Below are positions 10,866 to 20,693 of a DNA stretch of 64,000 nt, in pieces (position 1 is the first letter of the stretch; each line of letters opens with the position of its first letter). The notes under the pieces were generated by a model. That model was not told the DNA's origin. It searched no databases and saw only the letters and a program-made list of their open reading frames with translations. Both the position numbers and the translations under genes were made by a program. Origin of the DNA: Aureobasidium sp. EXF-3400. Taxonomy: Eukaryota > Ascomycota > Dothideomycetes > Dothideales > Saccotheciaceae. The stretch lies in the NCBI GenBank assembly GCA_024195585.1, contig SWBL01000137.1, positions 54,936 through 118,935 of the forward strand, in the 5' to 3' direction.

Positions 10866-11547
10866 TTGAAGGGATTATTGACGGAAGACAGTGTGTTGCT
10901 GGGTATTGGTATCGTGAGGTGGGTGGTATGAGGAGTGGGCGAAGGTGTTCGAGGGAGAGACGCAGAGAGCTTGCTATGACGATGTCTTTTGGGCCTCGGC
11001 TAGAGTTGCTTGGTATAAAGTCGAATCTATCAGCATGTCGCCCTCGCCATGGATATTTTCCTGGCTGTGGTGCTGCTGTCGTATATATGTGTATACATAT
11101 CAGTATGTATGTCTAAATAGTATCAATACTCTACTTTGGTTTGTTTATTCTGGTGAGAAAGATGTTGGTCAACTAAGTCATGTCGGTTTTAGTAATGGTT
11201 CAGTTTATCTTCTGAAATCCGAAGCATGAATAATGAAAATCATGGATGATCGCCGCATCTCCGAACATTGGCTTACCATACTGATATTTGTCGAAGAGAT
11301 ATATATGGAGCATAGTATGAAGAGACTACAGCTTATTTAAGACTATGGACGGTTAGTCATGTGTATATTACTGCTTTGATCGCTTGTCATGGGTGTGACC
11401 CTGATTCGAACCACTCCCACCAGACAAATCCACTCAATCGCAAACGGTATATCCATTCATGGCACACATCGCGACACAACAATGGAAAGAGATCAAAATA
11501 TCGTGTTCGAAGGTTTGTATTACATTGTCTATATATGGTAACATAAC
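10866..11547. other. Intergenic stretch, no supported gene
   Basis: Holds the promoter of the PLP homeostasis gene and the 3' flank of the next minus-strand gene. A T-loop-like string near 11402 was examined as a possible tRNA and rejected. Confidence 0.55.
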
Positions 11548-13116
11548 TCATGATTTCAGTTTTCGTGATAGATGTTGAGCGTAGGTCACAAAGAACTTGG
11601 CAACACATGTAGCCTCTTGAAGGAGGAACTCGTTTCTCTTCGTCGTGTCAGACGCTGCTGATGATTGACCATCCTGTGCCAATTCAACAGCTCGTCGCGT
11701 CAGAAGCAAGAGGTCATCGATCAGCTCTTCGTCAGCATGAAGCACATGACCACACATCCATCTTACCAATCTCTGCACCAGCTTCTCTGCTGGAAGATCC
11801 CAGTTGCGCGTCTCGGACGTACACGTGATGTGTTGCGTCAAGACTAATGAGGTAGCTCTTGATTTAATGTTCGGAAAGCGGGTCATATCTCCTCTTTGCA
11901 CTGCCAGACCGTAGGCTACCAACATTGTGTATAGTTCATGGTCTTCATGTAGATAAGCCCGCAGCTTTCCCATATTGAATAGCCATGTCACAAAAGCGTT
12001 GTGTAACGTAACGTTGATATCTAGACGACCGTTTGTCAGTGGGATCAGTTGCACATCGAGTAATAGTGGTGGACGTTGTGCGGGTTCGACGCGTGGAGAA
12101 AAAGGGGGTCCAAGCGGTGGTGAGTCAGGGGTATTGAGTGGATCCAACGAGAAGCAGCTGACAGCGCATGAACTTTGGTTCGGAGGTGTCGTTGGAACGA
12201 TTGAGTAGCCATCCCTGCATTTCACTGAACATGGGGAGGGTGCGCAGTCGCTTGCTGGTACCTGAACCTGTTGGTATGCTGGTGGTGGCGCATCGTTCTC
12301 TGCAGCGCGAGGACCCTGACGTTTTGCTTGTGGGCCCTCGTCTTCTGCGTATTGTCCCTCCTCTTCTCCTTGTTGGGACCTTGGTCTTCTTCTCTTGTGG
12401 GCGTGGCGGTGGTCCAGGTCGACAGCAGCGTTGGTTGATGTGTGAGTAGACTTCGTATCCAGGTAGTCGTTCCACAGGTCGAATGCTCCACCGTTGTGGC
12501 TGTAGGAAGATTGCAGATCGAAGGATGGTATCGTGTAGCTGCTGGACTGCAGCGTATGTATGTTTCGTGTCAGGGCTTGATGCGCGAACGTGCTGTAGCC
12601 CATGTAGACTTCAAATCTTTCGGCCGACTCAGCTAAAGCTTGCACAGAAAGCATAACATGCTCAGCTGCGCCTTGTACAGCTCGTGCAGTTTTGCGAATA
12701 GGCATCAAGGTCTGACTCGGGATAGTCTTGGACAAAGACAGCCGCAGAAAGCGTGATTTGGACGAACCCTCGATAGCTTCGAACATGCAAGAGATGTCTT
12801 CAGCTATGTCGTTTATACCCAGGATGGGGATCTCATTGCCGATAAGCTTTAAGCTTTCAGGCACCGAGAACAGGTCGAACTTCTTCCTCTTCCCCTTTGT
12901 ATAGTGCGTGACTGTGAGCTGTAACATGGACACAGCTTGGTTGCTGCAATTTCCAAGCCAAAGTACAAGACTCGCGTCCTTGTTGAGAGGAGACGGCTCT
13001 CCGAGGTGCATCGCCTGATCGTGCTCATTTTGCCATGTCAGAACGACTCGCTCTTTGAGGTACCACACAGGCTCATGCTCAGGCTGAAACGCGACAGATG
13101 GAGGAGATGGATACAT
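11548..13116 (-). CDS. Uncharacterised 522-residue protein
   Basis: A long single-exon frame with ATG at 13116. I do not recognise a family. The N-terminal 130 residues look folded and beta-rich (VVLTWQNEHDQAMHLG, ASLVLWLGNCSNQAVSMLQL). Residues about 140-200 look helical (MPIRKTARAVQGAAEHVMLS). A basic, charged stretch around 240-290 (HKRRRPRSQQ, then alternating acidic and Pro-rich sequence) could hold a nuclear localisation signal and is probably disordered. The C-terminal 160 residues look folded again (LDVQLIPLTNGRLDINVTL, LVRWMCGHVLHADEELIDDL). No signal peptide or transmembrane helix is seen. The length and the folded ends separated by a disordered middle argue for a real protein. Function is not inferred. 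The gene stands alone, with about 2.7 kb of gene-poor DNA upstream. Confidence 0.65.
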   Translation of the reverse strand: MYPSPPSVAFQPEHEPVWYLKERVVLTWQNEHDQAMHLGEPSPLNKDASLVLWLGNCSNQAVSMLQLTVTHYTKGKRKKFDLFSVPESLKLIGNEIPILGINDIAEDISCMFEAIEGSSKSRFLRLSLSKTIPSQTLMPIRKTARAVQGAAEHVMLSVQALAESAERFEVYMGYSTFAHQALTRNIHTLQSSSYTIPSFDLQSSYSHNGGAFDLWNDYLDTKSTHTSTNAAVDLDHRHAHKRRRPRSQQGEEEGQYAEDEGPQAKRQGPRAAENDAPPPAYQQVQVPASDCAPSPCSVKCRDGYSIVPTTPPNQSSCAVSCFSLDPLNTPDSPPLGPPFSPRVEPAQRPPLLLDVQLIPLTNGRLDINVTLHNAFVTWLFNMGKLRAYLHEDHELYTMLVAYGLAVQRGDMTRFPNIKSRATSLVLTQHITCTSETRNWDLPAEKLVQRLVRWMCGHVLHADEELIDDLLLLTRRAVELAQDGQSSAASDTTKRNEFLLQEATCVAKFFVTYAQHLSRKLKS

Positions 13117-15855
13117 GGTTGTATTGGGATATGTACTGCAAGATAGAAATCAATTTTGAAGAGAATGCCCTGACAGACGCGTCAGAAACCCTCCCACCCG
13201 GGCTTTCGTCGACTGTGAGCAGCCCTGACTCGGCAATACAAGAAGAAGAGCGCACAGTATCGCGATGAAAAGAGGAGGGCGTGTATTCTCCCAAGTCCGG
13301 ACGCTGTGGGCTTCCAGTCATACAGATACCGTCAAACAATTCTTGTAGGACACCGCGGAACCGCAGATACCAAGCGAAGAACCGGACAGACACCGTACAA
13401 AGGGTAGCACGCAGAGACAGGCCGAGCAAGAGAGGTATAACGCGTGAGTTTGATGTGGTGTTTACAGCAGTATGGGCGTGTGGTCGAGGAAGGAGTGTTG
13501 CGCGTGAAAACAGCTTCGAGGATGGACGTTGAGCGACCGAGTCATGCGCGCATCACTTTCGTGTCACACGCGTCTTGGCCAACAGCTTTGGCAAGAGCTC
13601 GAGAAATTGAGAACAATCCTGATCGTCTGTTGTCAACAACCTCCAGGTCGTTGGAACTCCCAACACCAACATTTTATCGCACAACATGCTAGGTATGCAT
13701 CCGTCTGACAACCAATATCTGAGACCACGACAGATCATTTTCTAAGGCAATGCGAAGAGCTGACCGTGTGAATCATACAGTCGCAGGCTCCACCATCGTC
13801 AAACAAAAGAACGAGAGCCTTGAGCGTCTGTTCATGCAATGCTGGCATAAAGGACCCGGCGTCGAACAAGGCCGAAGAGTCTCAGATCAAGACCATGCGA
13901 TGCGTCTCATACCAAGCTGCTGGCAGTACCCAAGCAACAGTCTCATTCTGCGAACTACTTTAATCCTCGTCTCAAACAAAGCCTTGAACAATCTTCATGG
14001 AAGCACCGGAAATCTGGGATGTCTCGGATTCGTGCATATTGCAATCAAGGCATCGAGTCCCCAACCACCGAAGAATTGATTGCAGCATGCAATCCCAAAC
14101 CAACACTACGGTATGGTGTGTGGCCATGGTAGCCAATGAGGGTAGGAGAACCTGCTTGGAGAAGCGCAGATAGATTGGAACATATTGTGCATGACAAAGT
14201 GGCATGCTGTATTTGAGAAAGCCATGGGCGGCCTTCTTTTCCAATTTAACCAGCCACTCGAACTTGTGTGCTGCACTGCACAGTGGATCAGCTGGGGTTA
14301 TGAGACAATGCTGAAATATGAATTGATTTGCATGATTTGAGAAATGGTTGCTGGAATATATTGCGTGCATTAGTCTGAAAAGCCATCGCGCGTCAATCAA
14401 TCCCCCTGACAGCAGCTAGTCCACTAGTCTTGCCAATCCACATTGCGCAAGTCTGTGATTTGCAAGGCTGGTGGAGGGCTCTCCTCACAAATACCAAATT
14501 TGGACATTACTGATCGTCACTGCCTCTATGACCAGTAGTCGCAACTGCCGTCGGGCTGGACGTTAAGATTTTCTCGTGAAAAGGCTGTCGTTGCTATGAG
14601 AAGTCCCCTGAATCCGTCGTTCGTTCAACACGTCCAACAGGGGTCCGCCAAGCGAGCATTCACGAAAACCTGGGAAGCTTTGCAAACCTTCTAATCAGCT
14701 TTCTACAACGTCAAAACAAACAAAAACACAGCCATACCATATATTAAACCTGAGAGGCTGCAGCAGGTGTAACTCATCTGTGCCTCAGCAAGGATTCTCG
14801 ACCCAATGACCGAAAGTAAGGCTGGCGCAGCAGCCCTGCAAGAATTACATATTGGAGGCTCACGGCATCTTCGATCCGCACAAGCCTCGCAAATCCAGAT
14901 CATTCAGCTCCAAGTCCGACATACTATATGCGAACAGACCTTTCTCGTGCCATGCACAAATTGGGGCACTACGCCCGTATTCCAGCTGCCATGTGTCCCC
15001 GGAATCCCCGTATGTGGAGGATTGAAGGTATGAACGCCGAACACAACGAGATTGTCGGTCAGCAAGTGCAGACATAAAACCGGCCCCGAAGCGTCGGGTC
15101 AGATCATTCGACGCCATTCTTCAATTGACCCGCGTCCACGAAACACGTCCATGAATGATGATGACAGCAGTGCATTAGGTGTCGCGCCTTTCATGCAGCA
15201 GGTCCAGACAGGTCAGGTTCGGCGCATCGCCGGTGCCCTATCCCAATGCGTCGGCACTGGCGATGGCGCTAAGGCTGTTCGGCGCGGCGCGCCCGAAGGT
15301 CGTCTAACCTTGTTCTGTCGCGCGCTCGCAACGTTTTCTTCCCTTTTGCTCCTTTTACGATGGCGCGTGTTCCGTGCCGTGCAGCTTGCATCTCTTCCTG
15401 GATGCTTCCTGGCCTGAAGTTGGAAGCTGCAAAGGCACTTTTGCGCAATGTGCTTTTGTTAATCTATCTGGCATTGCGCTCCTGTGCCTCCCAGGTACCT
15501 GGATTGCAATGAATGATTTGAAACTAATATTGCAATGGGCGTCATGGTGTTGGGAAAGGTGGTATTTGCGTGCATATAAACATTCAAGTTCATGCTTCCT
15601 ACGAACGTTGGACGTTGATAGCATAGGTGGATTCCTAGCTTGCGAGTATAACAACGTTTCTTGCCCCCCTCCCCTTTCCCATCATTCAGACATCTAATTC
15701 CTTCACGTTCACTCCAACTTACCCTCCTTTGCTCCAACGTTGTGTTATCAGGTACCCCTGCACGACGATAACTACACATAACGCAACTCTTGGGAACTAC
15801 TTTTGTGAACCCTTCTTCGCCGTCATCGTCTTTTTTCACAAACCGTCAGATCGTG
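13117..15855. other. 2.7 kb gene-poor stretch
   Basis: No confident gene. A short spliced frame could be built from ATGCTAG at about 13686 into a plus-strand frame ending at 14079, but it has no recognisable content. The interval 15240-15310 is GC-rich. From about 15660 the sequence is C/T-rich and becomes the leader of the membrane-protein gene. Confidence 0.5.
15575..15580 (+). promoter_or_regulatory. TATA box of the rhodopsin-domain gene
   Basis: TATAAA preceded by GCA lies 276 bp upstream of the start codon at 15856, followed by a pyrimidine-rich leader. Position and orientation fit a core promoter; strength is unknown. Confidence 0.4.
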
Positions 15856-17189
15856 ATGGATTCCACACTCATCTCTTCATCGAGATCGACTGTCCAAGGC
15901 ATCGCAGGCGCTGCCATCGGACTGTCAAGTATACTCGTCATCTTTCACATTGTCTCAAGGCGTCTAGCAAAGTCCTCGATATGGTGGGATGACAGTTTGT
16001 TATGGCTGGGTGGTTGCATGACTCTTTTGATGAACGCCCTCTTCATCCATGGTAGGTCTCAAAGCATGTTCGAGGCTTGGAACAGAATGATAACAATGAA
16101 CAGGAGCACAACTCGGCCTCGGTGCATACGAAGACGAAGTATCGTCATCACAACTCGAAGGCATCTTCAAGGTTAGTACAGAGCACAGCATGAATCGTAA
16201 CACAATCTAACCTTACATAACAGATCCTCTTCACAAACAACTTGATCCATCTATGGGCTCTTGCTTGTATCAAGGCTTCATTACTGCTGTTCTTCAACCG
16301 CATGTTTGCCAGCTCCAACAACACTCTCCGTTGGACAGTTTACTTCTCCCTCTGCCTCATATTTGTATGGGTGATCACTTTCACTGCTATTTCCATCTTC
16401 CAATGCACACCAGTCTCCTTCTTCTGGGACAGTGGTGTAGCTGGAAAGTGCATCACTACCAGCTGGATCTCAAGAACGGCCATTGCTATCTTTGATACCA
16501 TCTTCAACCTGGCCACTGACTTCCTCTGCTTGGTGGCACCTTTCCAGGTCCTCCGCAAGCTGCAGCTGACCAGCGGTAAGAAGGCTGGCTTGGCTGCTGT
16601 CTACCTCCTCGGTGGCTGCAAGATTGTCATCACTGTCATTCGCGTTCTCTACCAGATTGACACTCCTTACCTGGCCTCGTCCGACTCTCTCTACTCATCT
16701 TTTGCTCCCACCATCTTCCTCATTATTGAGACCAACATCGCAATCGCATGTGCATGCCTGCCTTCCTTCTCCGTCACGGATGGCCGCATCATGTTCGTCA
16801 AGTCCAAGCTCACATCTCGTTCCAACACACCCGAGATCATTGAGCCTCCCATGTCTCCTTACTGCCGCCCCAGCTACCAACAACAACAATTCTCAGACAC
16901 CTCTCTTTTCCTGACCGAATTCAAGCGCCAGCCAGCAGCTGAATTCCCTATCCTCACCACCATCACTAGCAACGCTTCAGAGGAGCCTGCACGTCTACCC
17001 AGCCTTGAGCTCGGTAGCTTTGCTCAGTCGTCTGTCTTTGATATCCTCAAACCTGCCGGCGCCATTGTCAAGACTTTGGATGTCGAGCAGACTATTGAGG
17101 AGTTCGACTCTGTTCGCACTTTGAATGTCGAGCAGAGCATCGAAGAGTACGACTACATCATGAGACAAGCATCATTCTCAATCGTCTGA
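15856..17189 (+). CDS. Rhodopsin-domain integral membrane protein (fungal seven-helix family)
   Basis: Three exons, 15856-16051, 16104-16171 and 16224-17189, with two 52 bp introns, encode 409 residues. The short middle exon supplies GAQLGLGAYEDEVSSSQLEG and is needed for the fold. The family pattern is clear: SIWWDDSLLWLGG at the second helix, a helix ACIKASLLLFFNRMF, then WTVYFSLCLIFVWVITF, IFQCTPVSFFWD, KCITTSWIS, a helix with DFLCLVAPFQVLRKLQL, and IETNIAIACACLPSF at the last helix. This is the large fungal integral-membrane rhodopsin-like family related to Pth11-type receptors without the CFEM domain. Its ligands are mostly unknown. The C-terminal cytoplasmic tail (about 130 residues) is Ser/Pro-rich and contains a duplicated segment, TLDVEQTIEEFDSV and TLNVEQSIEEYDYI. 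Plasma-membrane location is inferred. Confidence 0.85.
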
Positions 17190-17365
17190 TGTCAACGCCC
17201 CTCTTCTTTCACCCTTCATGTCCATTCTTTAATTGTTTTTCTGTTTTCTTTTTTTACTCTTCTCGTTATACCCCCCCTCGCTTTTGTTGTTGTTGCTGTT
17301 GCTGTCGTCAAAGGCCTATTTGGGAGCGTCGGTGTTATTATCATGATGATCAAGCGCGGTGTTCC

Positions 17366-17395
17366 GGATGGGATGGGATGGGATGGGATGGATGG
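17366..17395 (+). repeat. GGATG microsatellite in a 3' UTR
   Basis: Five perfect GGATG units followed by a degenerate copy. This leaves four GGG runs separated by AT on the sense strand, about 180 bases after the stop of the rhodopsin-domain gene. Such a run could form a G-quadruplex in the mRNA. Confidence 0.85.
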
Positions 17396-17560
17396 CTTTT
17401 TTCTTTTTCACTCTATCATTGACCCTATTTCCTTTGTTCCTTTAGAGACTTTTTAGATGAGAACGGTATACTCTTGGTATGGGAAATGTATGACGACGAC
17501 GTCGGTAGTAGTAGTTAGCTAGCTGTAGATACAATCCTTGTGTAGTACAGGATGTGCGAA

Positions 17561-17566
17561 AATAAA
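17561..17566 (+). terminator. Poly(A) signal candidate
   Basis: A perfect AATAAA, 372 bases after the stop of the rhodopsin-domain gene and just before the repeat array begins. It is the only good candidate seen in that 3' flank. Confidence 0.4.
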
Positions 17567-17819
17567 AAGAATTATGATCAACATTCATCACTTATCTTCG
17601 ACTCTACGCTGTGTCTCTGTCTTCAGTTGCCGATTTACGCCTTCTAACACCTAGCCTTCCGAGTTTCGTTCCTTCCCTTCGCTCTGGCTTGCTCTGCGTT
17701 CGACTTTCCTGTTTCCGATTACGCTTTTGTCCATCTGTTGTCCAATGCTTTTTGACAACAACCTTGATGATTACCTTTCCCTGTCCTTGATTATCACCTT
17801 TTTTCCGTACTTGCGAGAT

Positions 17820-19330
17820 TCATTTGTTGAGCCTATAGACGATTATACGGATTGCAGATTGCTGACGAGTGCTGGGAAATGCTGACCGTTCCAAACGATG
17901 ACTGATTATTGCTGACCATGCTAAACAGTAAGCCGACCATTCCAATCGAAAGCCAGCCCGACCATCTGAAAGCTTGGCCGACCATGCGAAAAGCTGACCC
18001 GACCATGTCAATCAAAAAGCTGACGACCATGCCAGACGCTGACCCAGTCATCACCATCAACAATTTGACCACTGCAGTCGGCCATGGGCAATGACTGTCG
18101 GCTACGAAGCAAAAACTTGACCAGGGCCTGTGATATGACAATGACCAAGATCAGGGATGAAAGAAACCGTCCATGGTCAGAAAAGACGTAAGCAGTGTCA
18201 GTGAAAAGCTGACCCGATCATTCTGATCAACATTTCCGACCAAAGCCAGAAAAAGTCGGTAATTCGCAATGACAGTTCACCGCTGAACATGATTATGACT
18301 GATCAAGATGCTGACCTAACCATCTCTGACCCGAGTACTCCAGAAAGTTGATGCTGATTTGATCAGAAACTCGATGGTGATTTTACCATTACTGAGCTGA
18401 CCGTTCCAATCAAAAGCTGACCCGACCATGTGAAAAGCCAAGCCGACCATGAGAAAATTTGAGCTGACCATGCCAGACGCTGAGTCGACCATTCCAACGA
18501 ACAGTCCGACCATGCCAATCATGAATCCGACCAATACCAGATGAAGCCGACCATTCGCAAAGCTGACCCGACCATCAGAACGATCAAGTTGATTACTCTA
18601 AAAGCTACGAAATCTCGACTAGTGATCAAAGTGAGAGATTGAGTCAATGCTACAAAATGATCTTTTCTTCTCCAAGGCCGAATCAGAGATAACTGGTACT
18701 AGAGATTTTCTAACATAGCTGACTGCTCGCAAAGCTGACCCGACGATTCACGATTCAAGAACTTGAGTTGATGATGGTGAACTTGAGCTGACAATGTCGA
18801 AAGCTCATCTGAGCGTTGCGAAAGCTGAGCTGATGATTATGCCAAACACCAACCTGACCATGCTAAACGCTGACCGACCATTCTAATCAAAAGCTGACGC
18901 GACCATCTGAAAAGCCAAGCCGACCATCTGAAAAACAAACCGACGATGCCAAACCAGAAACCCGACCAGCGTCGGGAGCCCGGCTGATGGTTAGAACGAA
19001 AAACTGAAGCAATGCTAGTAGATGATTTCTTGACCAAGGTCAGAAAAGAGACAACTATGCCAATAATTCCCGAGCAAACGTGATTGATCGAAAAGCTGTC
19101 CTAAGTGTTGAAAAGCTGACCTGACCACTCCGAAAGCCAGCCTGACCATCTGAGAGCCAGCCCGACCACCTGAAAAGCTTGGCCGACCATCTGATAGCAA
19201 ACCCGACCATGCCAAAGCAAACCCGACCGACTGACCACCCGACCAACGCTGGCTGACTACGGTCAGATAAAGGCCGACCAGCGACAAGAAATCCTGGCCA
19301 AGGTCAGAAAACAAAACCTGAGCAAGGCCA
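17820..19330 (-). repeat. Degenerate short-repeat array, left arm
   Basis: Repeated degenerate units of 20-25 bases read on the plus strand roughly as AGCTGACCCGACCAT followed by 5-10 variable bases, often CCAATCAAA or CTGAAA. Dense clusters start near 17880, 18395, 18730 and 19075, separated by spacers of 60-150 bases, some carrying a TGACCAAGGTCAGAAAA-like string. The unit length varies and is not a multiple of three, and the frames are interrupted, so the array is not a coding repeat. The right arm (19375-20450) carries the same unit in the opposite orientation. No transposase, long terminal repeat or target-site duplication was recognised. Confidence 0.8.
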
Positions 19331-19374
19331 GGAATAAATGATCTGTCTAGCACCAAGTTATTCGACTTTTACGA

Positions 19375-20450
19375 TTGGCATGGTCGGGTCAGCTTTTTAG
19401 ATGGTCGGCCAAGCTTTTCAGGTGGTCGGGTTAACTTTCAAATGGTCGTCGTGCTGGCTCTCGATTGGAATGGTCGGGTAAGCGTCTGGCATGGTCAGCT
19501 CAGTTCTCGGAGCAGTCAGCTCAACTCTCGGATTGCTCAGGTCAGCTTTTCGGGTAATCAGCTTCATAATGTCTGATTTCTTCTTACTATACATGGTAAG
19601 ATCAATGACTTGACATGACTAACAAGCCATTATGCTATGACTGCCGATTGTTCTCACGGCTGTTGTCATGATGTTTGTCAGCTCAACTTCCGCAGTCATC
19701 AGCTCAACTTCCGCAGTCATCAGCCGAACTTCTGCAATCATCAGCCGAACTTTCGGAGTGCTCAGCCGAACGATCACTCAGATGAGCTTTCGGAACCATC
19801 AGCTCAAGTTTGCGACCATCAGCTCAACTTCGTAATGGTCGGATTACCTGCGTGATCACATTTTTCCTGCTTGCTTTTTACTGTATACATGGAGAGTAAT
19901 GCTTTGACATGACTGATCAGTAATGCTTCTTACTCATGACTGTTCGTACGATTATACCTATCATTCGCGCATGTCAAACTTGTTACTGGTCAGCATTTGA
20001 TTGGCATGGTCAGCTTCCAGATGGTCGGCCAAGCTTTCCAGATGGTCGCGCTGGCTCTCAGGTGGTCGGGTCAGCTTTTGTTTGGCATGGTCAGTCAGGT
20101 CAGCATTTGGAACACTCAGTCAGCATCAGCTCAGTCTTCACGACCAGCATGTCAATTTCGTGATAATCGCGTTTTCATCGCAAACTCAGATTACACTTAC
20201 TGTAAGCATAATCAACACACTGATATGACATGATAGATTATATTTATGACCCATGACTGCTTATGCAAACCTGGTGTTGGTCAGCATTTGATTAGCATGG
20301 TCGGGTCAGCTTATGTTTGGAACAATCATCAGTCAGCCGAGCTCTCGGAATGGTCAGTCAGCCGAGTTCTCGGAGCACTCAGGTCAGCTTCCGGAGTTGC
20401 TCAGATGAGCTTTCAGACCCAGCAGATGAGTTCTCGGAACGCTCTCATTT
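19375..20450 (+). repeat. Degenerate short-repeat array, right arm
   Basis: The same unit as the left arm but reverse-complemented on the plus strand (ATGGTCGGGTCAGCTTTT and variants). Unit clusters begin near 19375, 19675, 19985 and 20275, a higher-order period of about 300 bases. The first three spacers resemble one another: each contains ACATGA and ends with CATGACTG (about 19592-19645, 19879-19942 and 20198-20260). Near 19680-19760 the units become a short regular tandem based on CAGCTCAACTTCCGCAGTCAT, about 21 bases, repeated two perfect times and then with changes. Confidence 0.8.
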
Positions 20451-20499
20451 GTGTTGAAACGAAACCGATGAAGAGAAGAAAAGAGGAAGGTGCAAACGG

Positions 20500-20507
20500 T
20501 ATAAAAG
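20500..20507 (+). promoter_or_regulatory. TATA-like element beside the repeat array
   Basis: TATAAAAG on the plus strand, just outside the right arm. The gene to its right is on the minus strand and ends here, so no plus-strand gene is available for it. It may be chance. Confidence 0.2.
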
Positions 20508-20693
20508 AAGACAGAATAAAAGCACGGTTCTGACAAGTAAAGCACCTTTTTGAGTTTGCAAGAGCAAAAAAAGACTGATAGCAGATGTCCATCAAATCAT
20601 GATATGATATGGTGTTTTTGTTATTGTTACAGGTATATATTCTTACATTCATGAAGCAGGACAGGCTCTCGCAAGGCGCCAGTCTCATTTATT

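Noticed and set aside
11381..11460. A T-loop-like string (GATTCGAACC) suggesting a minus-strand tRNA
   Set aside because: The flanking bases do not form a T stem, and no acceptor, D or anticodon stems could be paired.
13686..14079. A small spliced gene starting ATGCTAG
   Set aside because: Splice sites can be proposed, but the product has no recognisable sequence and the donor and acceptor choices are arbitrary.
17833..19356. Frames in the repeat array encoding MVG/WSG-rich peptides
   Set aside because: The repeat unit is not a multiple of three and stops interrupt every frame, so the apparent peptides are by-products of the DNA repeat.
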